A stretch of DNA of 64,000 bases, from positions 1-64,000 of the forward strand of contig NZ_JAIVAH010000014.1 of assembly GCF_020171745.1 (NCBI RefSeq), in the 5' to 3' direction. The notes beneath the pieces were generated by a model. The model made no database searches. It worked only from the letters and a program-made list of their open reading frames with translations, and was not told the origin of the DNA. The DNA is from Prescottella equi (lineage in GTDB: Bacteria > Actinomycetota > Actinomycetes > Mycobacteriales > Mycobacteriaceae). This document shows, piece by piece, positions 1 to 9,814 of this stretch; position 1 is the first letter of the stretch; each line of letters opens with the position of its first letter. The position numbers and the translations under genes are program-made.

Positions 1-36
1 TTGTCGCGTTTTCGGGGCCCGAAAACGCGCGACAAG
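1..36. terminator. Imperfect hairpin upstream of valS
   Basis: Two arms read TTGTCGCG-TTTTCGGG and its complement, with a two-base CG bulge and a very short loop. No T tract follows on either strand. It could be the terminator of a gene to the left of the window, or a structure in the valS leader. The left context is missing, so the role is open. Confidence 0.4.
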
Positions 37-134
37 TGCGCAAAACGCGAGGGGGAGGGGCGGGCGTAGAGGGGCGGGGGGAGGTCTTCCGAGCCGGGTC
101 CGGGCGATTCGCCGCCACTGATTACGATTGGGGG

Positions 135-2795
135 GTGACCAGTGCGCCAGAGACTCCCCAGACCCCCGCAGACGCCCTCCCCAAGAGCTGGGACCCCAGC
201 GCGGTAGAGGCCGACTTGTATCAGGGCTGGGTGGACGCCGGTTACTTCACCGCCGACCCGACGAGCGACAAGCCCGGCTACTCGATCGTGCTGCCGCCGC
301 CGAACGTCACCGGCTCGCTGCACATGGGCCACGCGCTCGACCACACCCTGATGGACGCGCTGTGCCGCCGCAAGCGGATGCAGGGCTTCGAGGTGCTGTG
401 GCTGCCCGGCATGGACCACGCCGGCATCGCGACGCAGACCATCGTCGAGAAGCAGCTCGCCGCCGACGGCAAGAAGAAGGAAGACTTCGGCCGCGAGGAC
501 TTCATCGAGAAGGTCTGGGACTGGAAGCGCGAGTCCGGCGGCATGATCCAGGGCCAGATGCGTCGCATCGGCGACGGCGTCGACTGGAGCCGCGACCGCT
601 TCACGATGGACGAGGGCCTCTCCCGCGCCGTCCAGACGATCTTCAAGCGGATGTACGACGACGGCCTGATCTACCGCGCCGAGCGCCTGGTCAACTGGTC
701 GCCGGTGCTGCAGACCGCGATCTCCGACATCGAGGTGAAGTTCGAGGAGGTCGAGGGCGAGCTCGTCTCGCTGCGCTACGGCTCCCTCGACGACGCCGAG
801 CCGCACGTGATCGTCGCCACCACCCGTGTCGAGACGATGCTCGGTGACACCGCCGTCGCGGTGCACCCCGAGGACGAGCGCTACAAGCACCTCGTCGGTA
901 CCACGCTCGAGCACCCGTTCACGGGCCGGCAGATCCCGATCATCGCCGACGACTACGTCGACCCCGCGTTCGGCACCGGCGCCGTGAAGATCACGCCCGC
1001 GCACGACCCCAACGACTTCGAGATGGGCGTGCGGCACAACCTGCCGATGCCCACCATCATGGACAAGACCGGCAAGATCGCCGACACCGGAACGCAGTTC
1101 GACGGCATGGACCGCTTCGAGGCCCGCGTCAAGGTGCGCGAAGCGCTCGCCGAGCAGGGCCGCGTCGTCGCCGAGAAGCGTCCGTACGTGCACAGCGTCG
1201 GGCACTCGGAGCGCTCCGGCGAGACCATCGAGCCGCGGCTGTCGATGCAGTGGTGGGTCAAGGTCGACGCGCTGGCCAAGGCCGCGGGTGACGCGGTCCG
1301 TAACGGCGACACCGTCATTCACCCGGCCAGCCAGGAGCCGCGCTGGTTCGCGTGGGTCGACAACATGCACGACTGGTGCATCTCGCGTCAGCTGTGGTGG
1401 GGTCACCGCATCCCGATCTGGTACGGCCCGAACGGCGAGGTGCAGTGCTTCGGCCCGGACGAGACCGCACCCGAGGGCTGGGTGCAGGACCCCGACGTCC
1501 TCGACACGTGGTTCTCGTCGGGCCTGTGGCCGTTCTCCACGATGGGCTGGCCCGAGAAGACCCCCGAGATCGAGAAGTTCTATCCCACCAGCGTTCTCGT
1601 CACCGGCTACGACATCCTGTTCTTCTGGGTGGCCCGGATGATGATGTTCGGCACGTACGTGGCCGGCGACGACGCCGTGAGCGGTGCCAAGGTGCCGTTC
1701 AAGGACCTGTTCCTGCACGGCCTGGTGCGCGACCAGTTCGGCAAGAAGATGTCGAAGTCGCGCGGCAACGGCATCGACCCGCTGGACTGGGTGGACCGCT
1801 TCGGCGCCGACGCGCTGCGCTTCACGCTGGCCCGCGGCGCCAACCCGGGCAGCGACCTGGCGGTCGGCGAGGACCACGCGCAGTCGTCGCGCAACTTCGC
1901 GAACAAGCTGTTCAATGCCACCAAGTTCGCGCTGATGAACGGTGCCGTCGTGGCCGATCTGCCGGCTCGTGACGTGCTCACCGACGCCGACCGCTGGATC
2001 CTCGACCGACTCGAGCAGGTCCGCGGCGAGGTCGACGAGGCGTTCGAGAAGTTCGAGTTCTCCAAGGCCTGCGAGGCGCTGTACCACTTCGCCTGGGACG
2101 AGGTGTGCGACTGGTACCTCGAGCTCGCCAAGCCGCAACTCGCCGAGGGCAGCGTCCACGCCGAAGGCACCAAGGCCGTGCTCGGCAACGTGCTCGACAC
2201 GCTGCTGCGGATGCTGCACCCGGTGATCCCGTTCGTCACCGAGACGCTGTGGAAGGTGCTCACCGGCGGCGAGTCCGTCGTCGTCGCCGAGTGGCCCGCC
2301 GCGACCGGTGTCGCGTCGGATGCCGTTGCGGCGCAGCGGGTCGAGGACATGCAGCGTCTGGTGACCGAGGTTCGCCGCTTCCGTAGCGACCAGGGTCTCA
2401 AGCCGTCGCAGAAGGTGGCCGCGCGCCTCACCGGTGCCGCCGACGCCGACATCGAGTCCCAGCTGGCGTCGGTGACGTCGCTCGCGAAGCTCACCGAGCC
2501 GACCGAGACGTTCGCGGCGACCGCCTCGGTGGAGGTGCGCCTGAGCAAGGCCACCGTCACCGTCGAGCTGGACACGTCGGGCGCCGTCGACCTGGGTGCC
2601 GAGAAGAAGCGCCTCGAGAAGGACCTCGCGGTCGCCGAGAAGGAACTCGCCGGCACCACCGCCAAGCTCGGCAACGAGGCGTTCCTCGCGAAGGCCCCCG
2701 ATGCGGTGGTCGACAAGATCCGTGCCCGCCAGCAGGTGGCGCAGGAGGAGATCGCGCGCATGTCGGCACGTCTGAAGGAGCTGGGCGGAGCGTGA
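135..2795 (+). CDS. valS: Valyl-tRNA synthetase
   Basis: Cytoplasmic class I aminoacyl-tRNA synthetase that charges tRNA-Val and edits mischarged threonine. The HIGH-type motif GSLHMGHAL lies near residue 62 and the KMSKS motif ([10 protein letters not shown]) near residue 538. A long connective editing domain separates them. The C-terminus (about 815-886) is a charged coiled coil, as in bacterial ValRS. The GTG at 135 gives 886 aa, close to the mycobacterial length. The open frame continues to 36, but that part is low complexity and unlike ValRS. The stop overlaps the folC GTG by 4 bp, so the two are probably translationally coupled. Confidence 0.97.
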   Translation: MTSAPETPQTPADALPKSWDPSAVEADLYQGWVDAGYFTADPTSDKPGYSIVLPPPNVTGSLHMGHALDHTLMDALCRRKRMQGFEVLWLPGMDHAGIATQTIVEKQLAADGKKKEDFGREDFIEKVWDWKRESGGMIQGQMRRIGDGVDWSRDRFTMDEGLSRAVQTIFKRMYDDGLIYRAERLVNWSPVLQTAISDIEVKFEEVEGELVSLRYGSLDDAEPHVIVATTRVETMLGDTAVAVHPEDERYKHLVGTTLEHPFTGRQIPIIADDYVDPAFGTGAVKITPAHDPNDFEMGVRHNLPMPTIMDKTGKIADTGTQFDGMDRFEARVKVREALAEQGRVVAEKRPYVHSVGHSERSGETIEPRLSMQWWVKVDALAKAAGDAVRNGDTVIHPASQEPRWFAWVDNMHDWCISRQLWWGHRIPIWYGPNGEVQCFGPDETAPEGWVQDPDVLDTWFSSGLWPFSTMGWPEKTPEIEKFYPTSVLVTGYDILFFWVARMMMFGTYVAGDDAVSGAKVPFKDLFLHGLVRDQFGKKMSKSRGNGIDPLDWVDRFGADALRFTLARGANPGSDLAVGEDHAQSSRNFANKLFNATKFALMNGAVVADLPARDVLTDADRWILDRLEQVRGEVDEAFEKFEFSKACEALYHFAWDEVCDWYLELAKPQLAEGSVHAEGTKAVLGNVLDTLLRMLHPVIPFVTETLWKVLTGGESVVVAEWPAATGVASDAVAAQRVEDMQRLVTEVRRFRSDQGLKPSQKVAARLTGAADADIESQLASVTSLAKLTEPTETFAATASVEVRLSKATVTVELDTSGAVDLGAEKKRLEKDLAVAEKELAGTTAKLGNEAFLAKAPDAVVDKIRARQQVAQEEIARMSARLKELGGA

Positions 2796-4222
2796 GTACC
2801 GAACGTCCGGGCGCCCCCGACCCGGTCGATCTCGCCGAACTCGCGCTCGTCGAGGCGGAGCTGGACCAGCGCTGGCCCGAGACCAAGATCGAGCCGTCGC
2901 TGACCCGGATCTCCGCGCTGATGGACCTGCTCGGCTCGCCGCAGCACAGCTATCCGGCCATCCACGTCGCCGGCACCAACGGCAAGACGTCGGTGACGCG
3001 GATGGTCGACGCGTTGATGACGCACCTGCACCGTCGGACCGGTCGGACCACCAGCCCGCACCTGCAGCTGGCGACCGAGCGGATCAGTATCGACGGGGCA
3101 CCGATCTCGGTGCGCACCTACGTCGACACCTATCGGGAGATCGAGCCGTACATCCGGATGATCGACCAGCAGTCCGAGGCTGCCGGTGGTCCCGCGATGA
3201 GCAAGTTCGAGGTCACCACGGCGATGGCGTACGCCGCTTTCGCCGAGGCGCCCGTGGACGTTGCGGTCGTCGAGACCGGGCTGGGTGGCAAATGGGATGC
3301 GACCAACGTCATCGACGCGCAGGTCGCGGTGATCACCCCGATCGGCCTGGACCACGTCGACTACCTCGGCCCCGACCTCGCGTCGATCGCGGGGGAGAAG
3401 GCCGGAATCATCAAGAAGGGTCGCGACAGCGGCGTCGAGGGCGTCGCGCCGGTCGACACCGTCGCGATCATCGCAGAGCAGGACCCCGAGGTCATGGACG
3501 TGCTGCTGCGCCGCGCCGTCGAGGTCGAGGCGGCCGTGGCGCGCGAGGGATCCGAGTTCCGGGTGCTGCGCCGGCAGATCGCGATCGGTGGCCAGCAGCT
3601 CGAACTGCAGGGCCTCGGCGGCGTGTACGAGGACATCTTCCTGCCGCTGCACGGCGAGCACCAGGCGCGCAACGCGTCGCTCGCGCTCGCGGCGGTCGAG
3701 GCGTTCTTCGGCGCGGGCCCGGACCGTCAGCTCGACGCGGACGCGATCCGCGCGGGCTTCGCGTCCGTCGTCAATCCCGGACGGCTCGAGCGGGTCCGGA
3801 ATGCGCCGACGGTGTTCCTGGACGCCGCGCACAACCCGCACGGGGCACAGGCCCTCGCGGCCGCGCTGGCCGCGGAGTTCGACTTCCGCAAGCTGGTCGG
3901 CGTCGTGAGCGTCATGGGCGACAAGGACGTCGACGGCATCCTGGCGGCGCTCGAGCCGGTCTTCGACGAGATCGTCGTCACCCACAACGGGTCTCCCCGC
4001 GCGATGGACGTCGAGGATCTCGCGAATCGCGCGGTCGCGCGGTTCGGCGACGAACGTGTCGTGGTGGCGTCCACCCTGCCGGACGCCCTCGAGACCGCGA
4101 TCGGGTTGGCCGAAGAGGTCGCCGAACCCGGTGAGGCAGTATCGGGAGCGGGAGTCGTCGTCACCGGGTCCGTCGTGACCGCGGGCGTCGCCCGATCCCT
4201 GTTCGGAAAGGACCCCGCGTGA
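2792..4222 (+). CDS. folC: Folylpolyglutamate synthase / dihydrofolate synthase
   Basis: Mur-ligase family enzyme that adds glutamate to dihydropteroate and to reduced folates, keeping folate cofactors in the cell. The ATP-binding loop GTNGKTS is at about residue 61, followed by TSPHLQ and the family HNPHG motif near 346. The length (476 aa) is normal. The GTG start overlaps the valS stop as GTGA, and its own stop overlaps the next gene in the same way. This places it inside a tightly coupled valS-folC-DUF4233 operon, the order recalled for mycobacteria. Confidence 0.95.
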   Translation: MSTERPGAPDPVDLAELALVEAELDQRWPETKIEPSLTRISALMDLLGSPQHSYPAIHVAGTNGKTSVTRMVDALMTHLHRRTGRTTSPHLQLATERISIDGAPISVRTYVDTYREIEPYIRMIDQQSEAAGGPAMSKFEVTTAMAYAAFAEAPVDVAVVETGLGGKWDATNVIDAQVAVITPIGLDHVDYLGPDLASIAGEKAGIIKKGRDSGVEGVAPVDTVAIIAEQDPEVMDVLLRRAVEVEAAVAREGSEFRVLRRQIAIGGQQLELQGLGGVYEDIFLPLHGEHQARNASLALAAVEAFFGAGPDRQLDADAIRAGFASVVNPGRLERVRNAPTVFLDAAHNPHGAQALAAALAAEFDFRKLVGVVSVMGDKDVDGILAALEPVFDEIVVTHNGSPRAMDVEDLANRAVARFGDERVVVASTLPDALETAIGLAEEVAEPGEAVSGAGVVVTGSVVTAGVARSLFGKDPA

Positions 4223-4620
4223 GCGACACCCCAGAACCCCAGTTCCACCCCCCGGTGAACGACCCGTGGAAGGGGTTCCGTGGCGTCATGGCCGGCACCC
4301 TGATCCTCGAGGCGATCGTCGTGCTGCTGGCTCTGCCGGTCGTGGCGGTCGTGAACTCGACCGGCCTGACGTGGGCCTCGGGCCTCTACATCTGCGTGTT
4401 GGCGCTGCTGATGATCCTGGGCGCCGGCGTGCAGGGGAAGCCGTGGGCGATGAAGTACAACCTGGCACTCCAGGTTGCGACGATCCTCGGATTCTTCATC
4501 GACATCTCCCTCGGCGTGATCGGCGTGCTGTTCGGCGCGGTCTGGCTGTACATCGTGTACCTGCGCAAGGACATCTCCGAGCGCATCGCGCGGGGTCTGC
4601 TGCCCGGACAACGAGACTGA
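4219..4620 (+). CDS. DUF4233 membrane protein
   Basis: Small integral membrane protein of 133 aa with a charged N-terminus and about four hydrophobic segments (roughly residues 20-45, 50-70, 78-96 and 98-113). It ends in a basic tail. The GTG start overlaps the folC stop by 4 bp. The position between folC and ndk matches a conserved actinobacterial gene annotated as DUF4233. No catalytic motif is visible and the function is unknown. The operon link to folC and valS is probably organisational. Confidence 0.85.
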   Translation: MSDTPEPQFHPPVNDPWKGFRGVMAGTLILEAIVVLLALPVVAVVNSTGLTWASGLYICVLALLMILGAGVQGKPWAMKYNLALQVATILGFFIDISLGVIGVLFGAVWLYIVYLRKDISERIARGLLPGQRD

Positions 4621-4625
4621 CCGTC

Positions 4626-4631
4626 TAGGCT
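4626..4631 (+). promoter_or_regulatory. Candidate -10 of a leaderless ndk transcript
   Basis: TAGGCT fits the actinobacterial -10 pattern TAnnnT and ends 7 nt before the ndk GTG, the spacing at which transcription would start on the start codon itself. No convincing -35 is visible. ndk also lacks a Shine-Dalgarno sequence, which agrees with leaderless translation. Confidence 0.45.
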
Positions 4632-4638
4632 GTTCGCC

Positions 4639-5058
4639 GTGACTGAGCGCACCCTGGTACTGATCAAGCCCGACGGCGTGGCCCGTGGCTACGTCGGCGA
4701 GATCCTCTCCCGCATCGAACGCAAGGGCCTGACCATCGCGGCGATGGAGATGCGGACCGCGCCGAACGACGTGGCCGCCACCCATTACGCCGAGCACGAG
4801 GGCAAGCCCTTCTACCCGGGGCTGCTCGAGTTCATCACGTCGGGTCCGCTCGTCGCGGCGGTCCTCGAGGGCCCGCGGGCCATCGCGGCGTTCCGTCAGA
4901 TCGCCGGCGGGACCGATCCCGTCGAGAAGGCGGTTCCCGGCACCATTCGCGCCGACCTGGCGCTCGACGGTGGACAGAATCTCGTCCACGGATCCGATTC
5001 CGTGGAGTCTGCCGAGCGCGAGATCGCGCTCTGGTTTCCCCAGCTCGCGCGGGCCTGA
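4639..5058 (+). CDS. ndk: Nucleoside diphosphate kinase
   Basis: Transfers the gamma phosphate between nucleoside triphosphates and diphosphates through a phosphohistidine. The active-site histidine is His117, in the motif NLVHGSDS. The N-terminal signature [13 protein letters not shown] is intact. At 139 aa the length is typical. The GTG at 4639 is the only sensible start; the gene begins 18 bp after the DUF4233 stop. No ribosome binding site is seen, but a -10-like hexamer sits directly upstream. Confidence 0.97.
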   Translation: MTERTLVLIKPDGVARGYVGEILSRIERKGLTIAAMEMRTAPNDVAATHYAEHEGKPFYPGLLEFITSGPLVAAVLEGPRAIAAFRQIAGGTDPVEKAVPGTIRADLALDGGQNLVHGSDSVESAEREIALWFPQLARA

Positions 5059-5072
5059 TACCCCCAACCTCC

Positions 5073-5107
5073 GGACGCTCCCGGGCCTTCGTGCCCGCGG
5101 AGCGTCC
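5073..5107 (+). terminator. ndk terminator hairpin
   Basis: GGACGCTCC-CGGGC pairs with GCCCG-(C)-GGAGCGTCC around a 6-nt loop with a single-base bulge. A CTTCGTTTCGT run follows. The hairpin starts 14 bp after the ndk stop. Confidence 0.7.
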
Positions 5108-5514
5108 CTTCGTTTCGTCACCTATCGGTGCGCCGCTGGGCGGACAAACCGTTGCCGTGTGGGATACTGGGGGAGGCCGGACCGCAATTTGGCTCCACGC
5201 GGATTCGGCCGGATGACACCCACGGAACGAAGCCCGTCATCGCTGCCACATCAGCACAGGTAATCCCTGTCACGTGCGGCATGCTGGATGAGCAGGCGCT
5301 CGCGCCGTGAACGGTCAGGCGCATGCGCCGTGGATCGCCGCCATCCAGCCAGGCACCGCGCGATTCTGCAGTGATAACGGACACTGCGGAGCACGTGGAG
5401 CGAGACCAGACAATCTCGTATCCAAGATGCGAGTACACAACCATCGCCCCCGCGCGGCCGCGTCACATTCGATCGACAGACGGATGGACGCGCCCGGGGG
5501 CTCGAGGAGAATAC
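5108..5514 (+). other. Long non-coding region upstream of rne
   Basis: About 400 bp without a convincing gene. GATACT at 5163-5168, preceded by TGTGG, could be an extended -10 and would give rne a 5' leader of about 340 nt. Long rne leaders are known in other bacteria as sites of RNase E autoregulation. Small inverted repeats (for example GGCGCATGCGCC near 5319-5330) lie inside. There is no direct proof of a promoter. The region also separates the valS-ndk operon from rne. Confidence 0.35.
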
Positions 5515-8500
5515 GTGGCCGACCAAGCGCCGCCCGAAAACGTCCAGGAACCGATCGCGGAAGCGTCGGTCGAAGCGAGTGCCCCCCCGGCACTGCCCGA
5601 GAAGATCCGCGCCCATGCGCTGGCCAAGCTCCTCGGTGTGACAAGCAAGCAGGTCCTCGCTGAGGCCGCCGCGCTGGGTACCGAACTGCGCAGCGCACAG
5701 TCGAGTCTCCCGCGTGAGATCGCCGAACGGATCCACGCGACCGTGACGGGCGCGACCGCCGCGCCCGAGCCGGTCGTCGCCGAGCCGGTCGTCGCCGAGC
5801 CGGTCGTCGCGGAGCCGGTCGCCGCTGAACCCGTGACCGAGACCGTCGCAGAGCAGGCACCGGCGGAGACCGCTCCGGCCGAGAAGCCGGCCCCGCGCAA
5901 GCGGGCCCGCAAGAAGGCTGCCCCCAAGGCTGCAAAGGTCGCCGAACCGGCCGAGGCCGCCGAGTCGGCGGAGACCACGGAGACCTCGGACGCGGGTGAC
6001 GCCCTCTTCGCCAGCGCGGACCTGGGTACCGAGAGCGACGAGGCGGCGGCTCCCGCGTCCGTGCAGGCGCCGTTGTTCCTGCAGCCCGAGGCTGTCGCGG
6101 CGGAGCCCGCTCCGCGGCGGCGGCGTAGCCGTCGGGCCGCAGCCGCACCCGAGGTGACCGAGGAGTCGCAGGAGGAGAAGGTCGAGGCCGCCGCGGAGAC
6201 GGCCGCCGACGAGACCGCCGCCGAGGCTACGACCGAGGCTGCCGAATCCGCAGACGCCGGGGAATCGAGCGATTCCGAGGGCGGCGACCAGCAGCGTCGT
6301 CGTCGTCGGGGGCGCCGTGGCCGTGGCCGCGGCCGAGGTGAGCAGCAGACCGAGGGTGAGACCGAGGACACCGAGAAGGCCGAGGACGTCTCCTCGGATT
6401 CTGCAGAGTCCGCAGGTAAGGACGCCGGTGAGACGGCGACCGAGGAGGGTGCGGAGAGCACCGAGGCTTCCGAGGGCGAGGGGGCGGAGTCCGAGGACGA
6501 GGGCGACGGCTCGAGCCGGCGCCGGCGTCGTCGTCGTCGCCGCCGCAGCGGTGCCGACGGCGAGGTCACCTCCGAGGACGATCCGCCGAACACCGTCGTC
6601 CACGAGCGCGAACCGCGCAACAAGCCGCGGACCAAGGACGAGGTGCAGGGGATCAGCGGATCCACCCGTCTCGAGGCGAAGCGTCAGCGTCGCCGCGACG
6701 GGCGTTACGCCGGGCGTCGTCGTCCGCCGATCCTGAGCGAGTCGGAGTTCCTGGCCCGCCGTGAGGCGGTCGACCGGGTCATGGTCGTCCGCGAGAAGGT
6801 CGGCGGAGCCAATCCGGCGGCGTCGACGCAGGTCGCGGTCCTCGAGGACGGCGTGCTCGTGGAGCACTTCGTCACCGGGTCGTCCTCGACGTCGATGGTC
6901 GGCAACGTCTACCTCGGGCGCGTGCAGAACGTGCTGCCCAGCATGGAAGCAGCCTTCATCGACATCGGTCGCGGACGTAACGGCGTCCTGTATGCGGGCG
7001 AGGTCAACTGGGAGGCCGCCGGTCTCGGTGGTCGCGAGCGCAAGATCGAGCAGGCCCTCAAGCCGGGCGATCAGGTGCTGGTGCAGGTCAGCAAGGATCC
7101 GGTGGGCCACAAGGGTGCCCGCCTGACCACGCAGATCAGCCTGGCCGGGCGATTCCTCGTGTATGTGCCCGGCGGAACCTCCACCGGCATCAGCCGCAAG
7201 CTGCCCGACACCGAGCGCAAGCGTCTCAAGGAGATCCTCCGTGAGATCGTGCCGGCCGACGCCGGTGTGATCATCCGGACGGCGTCGGAGGGCGTCAGCG
7301 AGGAGGAACTGGCGCGCGACGTCACCCGCCTGCAGACGCAGTGGGCGACGATCGAGGAGCAGGCCGCGAAGGCGAAGGACGGCAAGTCCGGCTCGCCGCA
7401 GGCGCTGTACGAGGAGCCCGATCTCCTCGTCAAGGTTGTCCGCGATCTGTTCAACGAGGACTTCTCGAAGCTCGTGATCGAGGGCGAGAAGGCGTGGAAC
7501 ACCGTCGAGACCTACATCAAGACGGTGGCGCCCGATCTGCTGCCGCGCGTCGAGCGGCACGATCCTGCGCCGGGCACCCCGGACGTGTTCGAGACGCACC
7601 GCATCGACGAGCAGCTCGCGAAGGCGCTCGATCGCAAGGTGTGGCTGCCGTCCGGCGGCACGCTGGTGATCGACCGCACCGAGGCGATGACCGTGGTCGA
7701 CGTCAACACCGGCAAGTTCACCGGTGCCGGCGGCAACCTCGAGGAGACCGTCACCCGGAACAACCTCGAGGCGGCCGAGGAGATCGTGCGGCAGATGCGT
7801 CTGCGCGACATCGGCGGCATGATCGTCATCGACTTCATCGACATGGTGCTCGAGTCCAACCGTGATCTGGTGCTGCGCAGGCTCACCGAGTCGCTGGGAC
7901 GGGACCGGACCCGCCATCAGGTGTCCGAGGTGACGTCGCTGGGCCTGGTCCAGGTCACGCGCAAGAAGCTCGGCACCGGGCTGGTCGAGGCGTTCTCGAC
8001 GACGTGTGAGCACTGCCACGGTCGAGGCATCATCGTTCACACCGAGCCGGTCGAGGCGAAGTCCTCCGACGACGGTGGACGCGGCCAGGGTCAGGGCAAG
8101 GAGTCGGGCGGCGGCCGCAAGAAGCGTGGCCGCGATCGGTCGGCCGCGGCTGCCCCTGCCACTGCCCCGGAACCGGAGCCGGAGTCGGACGGTCAGCACG
8201 GGCACCCGTCGCCCGAGGAGGCGGCCGCGGACGCGACCGTCAAGCGGGCGCACCCGGTGGCACTCGCGATGGCGTCGCATCACCCGGAGGACGAAGCCGG
8301 AGCGTCCGCCGAGACGCCGGTTGCCGCCGACGCGACCGCCGCATCCGAGGCGGCTGTGGAGGCATCTTCGCCGAAGTCGTCGGAACCCGCGGTCGCGGAA
8401 GCCGAACCGGTAGAGGCGGAGCCAACGCCGGAACCCGAGCCGGAGGCGGCGACGCCGCGCCGGCGACGGAGTCGGCGGGTCTCCCGCGCGGCGGCCGCAC

Positions 8501-8727
8501 CGGCAGGGGACACCCCCGAGTCGGGGACGGTATTCGTGATGTCGGCCACGGAGCCCGCTCCGTCGGCAGAACCCCCGGCCGCGCCCGAACCGGCGGCCGA
8601 GGTTGCGGAGACGACGTCGTCGCCCGACGGCGGTGCGCCTGCCGAGCCTGCAGCTACTCCGCGTAAGCCGCGTCGGCGCCGTGCGTCCGCGCGTCCTGCC
8701 GGTCCGCCGGTGGACGCCGACGCTTGA
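5515..8727 (+). CDS. rne: Ribonuclease E/G
   Basis: Single-strand endoribonuclease for rRNA/tRNA processing and mRNA decay. GTG 5515 follows GAGGAGA and gives 1070 aa; upstream codons lack family character. Order of parts: a short helical N-terminus (LPEKIRAHALAKLLGVTSKQVL) resembling the IF2-N fold; a long low-complexity Ala/Glu and Arg-rich region (about 60-370) with a VAEPV repeat; an S1 domain from about 460; the catalytic core with DVNTG near 729 and DFIDM near 773; the zinc-link CEHCHGRG near 831; and a second disordered acidic/basic tail. The core in the middle of two disordered arms is the actinobacterial arrangement and differs from the N-terminal core of E. coli RNase E. Confidence 0.95.
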   Translation: MADQAPPENVQEPIAEASVEASAPPALPEKIRAHALAKLLGVTSKQVLAEAAALGTELRSAQSSLPREIAERIHATVTGATAAPEPVVAEPVVAEPVVAEPVAAEPVTETVAEQAPAETAPAEKPAPRKRARKKAAPKAAKVAEPAEAAESAETTETSDAGDALFASADLGTESDEAAAPASVQAPLFLQPEAVAAEPAPRRRRSRRAAAAPEVTEESQEEKVEAAAETAADETAAEATTEAAESADAGESSDSEGGDQQRRRRRGRRGRGRGRGEQQTEGETEDTEKAEDVSSDSAESAGKDAGETATEEGAESTEASEGEGAESEDEGDGSSRRRRRRRRRRSGADGEVTSEDDPPNTVVHEREPRNKPRTKDEVQGISGSTRLEAKRQRRRDGRYAGRRRPPILSESEFLARREAVDRVMVVREKVGGANPAASTQVAVLEDGVLVEHFVTGSSSTSMVGNVYLGRVQNVLPSMEAAFIDIGRGRNGVLYAGEVNWEAAGLGGRERKIEQALKPGDQVLVQVSKDPVGHKGARLTTQISLAGRFLVYVPGGTSTGISRKLPDTERKRLKEILREIVPADAGVIIRTASEGVSEEELARDVTRLQTQWATIEEQAAKAKDGKSGSPQALYEEPDLLVKVVRDLFNEDFSKLVIEGEKAWNTVETYIKTVAPDLLPRVERHDPAPGTPDVFETHRIDEQLAKALDRKVWLPSGGTLVIDRTEAMTVVDVNTGKFTGAGGNLEETVTRNNLEAAEEIVRQMRLRDIGGMIVIDFIDMVLESNRDLVLRRLTESLGRDRTRHQVSEVTSLGLVQVTRKKLGTGLVEAFSTTCEHCHGRGIIVHTEPVEAKSSDDGGRGQGQGKESGGGRKKRGRDRSAAAAPATAPEPEPESDGQHGHPSPEEAAADATVKRAHPVALAMASHHPEDEAGASAETPVAADATAASEAAVEASSPKSSEPAVAEAEPVEAEPTPEPEPEAATPRRRRSRRVSRAAAAPAGDTPESGTVFVMSATEPAPSAEPPAAPEPAAEVAETTSSPDGGAPAEPAATPRKPRRRRASARPAGPPVDADA
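5767..5826 (+). repeat. 15-bp tandem repeat in rne (VAEPV)
   Basis: Four consecutive copies of a 15-bp unit beginning GAGCCGGTCGTCGCC. The first three are nearly identical and the fourth is diverged. Each copy encodes five residues of the disordered N-terminal arm (EPVVA), so gain or loss of a copy would keep the reading frame. Confidence 0.85.
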
Positions 8728-8735
8728 TCCATCCC

Positions 8736-8778
8736 GTGGTGCTTCGCCGCCCTCTCATACCGGGCGGCGAAGCACCAC
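8736..8778 (+). terminator. rne terminator hairpin
   Basis: A perfect 17-bp stem (8736-8752 with 8762-8778) around a 9-nt loop, starting 8 bp after the rne stop. No T tract follows, as is common for actinobacterial terminators. Confidence 0.8.
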
Positions 8779-8801
8779 AGCGGGAACGGTGTTGCGTCAG
8801 T

Positions 8802-8831
8802 TTGACCCTGACGGCTCCTGTCCCGTAATCT
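8802..8831 (+). promoter_or_regulatory. rplU-rpmA promoter
   Basis: TTGACC at 8802-8807 and TAATCT at 8826-8831 with an 18-bp spacer form the best housekeeping-type promoter seen in the window. The predicted start near 8838 leaves a leader of about 150 nt before rplU. Confidence 0.65.
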
Positions 8832-8837
8832 TGACCG

Positions 8838-8988
8838 GTCGCTACCCGGCGATACCGCTCTGCTGCGCCCGCTTTGGGCATACCACGGGCGCGCAAGGGG
8901 TAGCCGCCACACCAGACCAGTCGCGCAGCAACGAAAGCCTGACGGCAGCGGCGCGAGCACGTTCGAAGTAGCAAGGGGTAGCCGTCCG
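8838..8988 (+). promoter_or_regulatory. Structured 5' leader of rplU with repeated RBS segment
   Basis: The 14-mer GCAAGGGGTAGCCG occurs exactly twice, at 8893-8906 and at 8971-8984. The second copy contains the rplU ribosome binding site (AAGGGG). The segment GCTACCC at 8841-8847 is complementary to GGGTAGC in both copies. The leader RNA could therefore fold in two exclusive ways, one of which would cover the RBS. This arrangement would suit autogenous control by a ribosomal protein; that role is inferred. Confidence 0.45.
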
Positions 8989-9300
8989 ATGGCAACGTAC
9001 GCGATCGTCAAGACCGGCGGAAAGCAGTACAAGGTCGCTGTTGGTGACCTCGTCAAGGTCGAGAAGATCGAGGGTGAGCCCGGCACCGCTGTCTCGCTTG
9101 CCCCGGTCCTCGTGGTCGATGGGTCCGAGCTGACCACCGACGCCGACAAGCTGGCGAAGATCTCCGTGACCGGTGAGGTCGTCGAGCACACCAAGGGCCC
9201 GAAGATCCGGATCCACAAGTTCAAGAACAAGACCGGCTACCACAAGCGCCAGGGTCACCGTCAGAAGCTGACGGTCCTCAAGGTCACCGGCATCAAGTAA
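8989..9300 (+). CDS. rplU: 50S ribosomal protein L21
   Basis: Large-subunit ribosomal protein that binds 23S rRNA together with L20. It begins [16 protein letters not shown], the L21 signature, and ends with the basic [11 protein letters not shown] region. At 103 aa it is full length. The ATG has AAGGGG upstream. It is followed 51 bp later by rpmA, the usual L21-L27 pair, and then by obgE. That L21-L27-Obg order is conserved in many bacteria. Confidence 0.98.
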   Translation: MATYAIVKTGGKQYKVAVGDLVKVEKIEGEPGTAVSLAPVLVVDGSELTTDADKLAKISVTGEVVEHTKGPKIRIHKFKNKTGYHKRQGHRQKLTVLKVTGIK

Positions 9301-9351
9301 CTCGACCTTTTCACCGATTCAGCTTTCACCGATTCCTGGGAGGGATTCGAC

Positions 9352-9615
9352 ATGGCACATAAGAAGGGTGCATCCAGCTCCCGTAACGGTCGCGATTCAA
9401 ATGCACAGCGACTCGGCGTGAAGCGCTTCGGCGGCCAGTCCGTCAGCGCCGGCGAGATCCTCGTGCGTCAGCGCGGCACCCACTTCCACCCCGGCGTCAA
9501 CGTCGGTCGTGGCGGTGACGACACCCTGTTCGCTCTCGCTGCGGGCGCCGTCGAGTTCGGCACCAAGCGTGGGCGCAAGACCGTGAACATCGTTCCGGTC
9601 GCGGCAGAGGCCTGA
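9352..9615 (+). CDS. rpmA: 50S ribosomal protein L27
   Basis: Large-subunit protein whose N-terminus reaches the peptidyl transferase centre. It starts [16 protein letters not shown], so the mature N-terminus is already exposed after Met removal and needs no protease trimming as in Firmicutes. The RBS GGGAGG is upstream. The length of 87 aa is typical. It is co-transcribed with rplU and is followed by a strong terminator. Confidence 0.98.
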   Translation: MAHKKGASSSRNGRDSNAQRLGVKRFGGQSVSAGEILVRQRGTHFHPGVNVGRGGDDTLFALAAGAVEFGTKRGRKTVNIVPVAAEA

Positions 9616-9691
9616 GCCTGCTGCCAACTGTGATCCGGGCTTCGTTCGCCTGACAGGCTGACGAGTCCGACATCGCATCCGATCTCCCAAT

Positions 9692-9738
9692 GGGGGCGGG
9701 CCAGGGTCTCACAACCCTGCCCGCCCCTATTGTTGTTT
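9692..9738 (+). terminator. Terminator after rplU-rpmA
   Basis: A GC-rich stem of about 14 bp (GGGGCGGGCCAGGGT paired with ACCCTG-CCCGCCCC, one bulge) is followed by TATTGTTGTTT. This is a classic intrinsic terminator with a T-rich tail. Confidence 0.8.
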
Positions 9739-9814
9739 CCAGAGCGGTGCGCGCGCTTCGCGTGCACCGTGCACTCTCCGCCCGAAGTATTGACTGAGGA
9801 AGGATCCGGCAGTC

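Noticed and set aside
1-134. T-box riboswitch before valS
   Set aside because: Only one hairpin and no T-box sequence are visible; the upstream side is also outside the window.
1607-3985. 792-codon open frame on the reverse strand across valS and folC
   Set aside because: It is antisense to two well-supported genes, is rich in Arg/Asp/His from GC-biased codons and matches no domain.
5251-8283. 1010-codon reverse open frame opposite rne
   Set aside because: Shadow of the GC-rich rne gene; low-complexity leucine/arginine and no motif.
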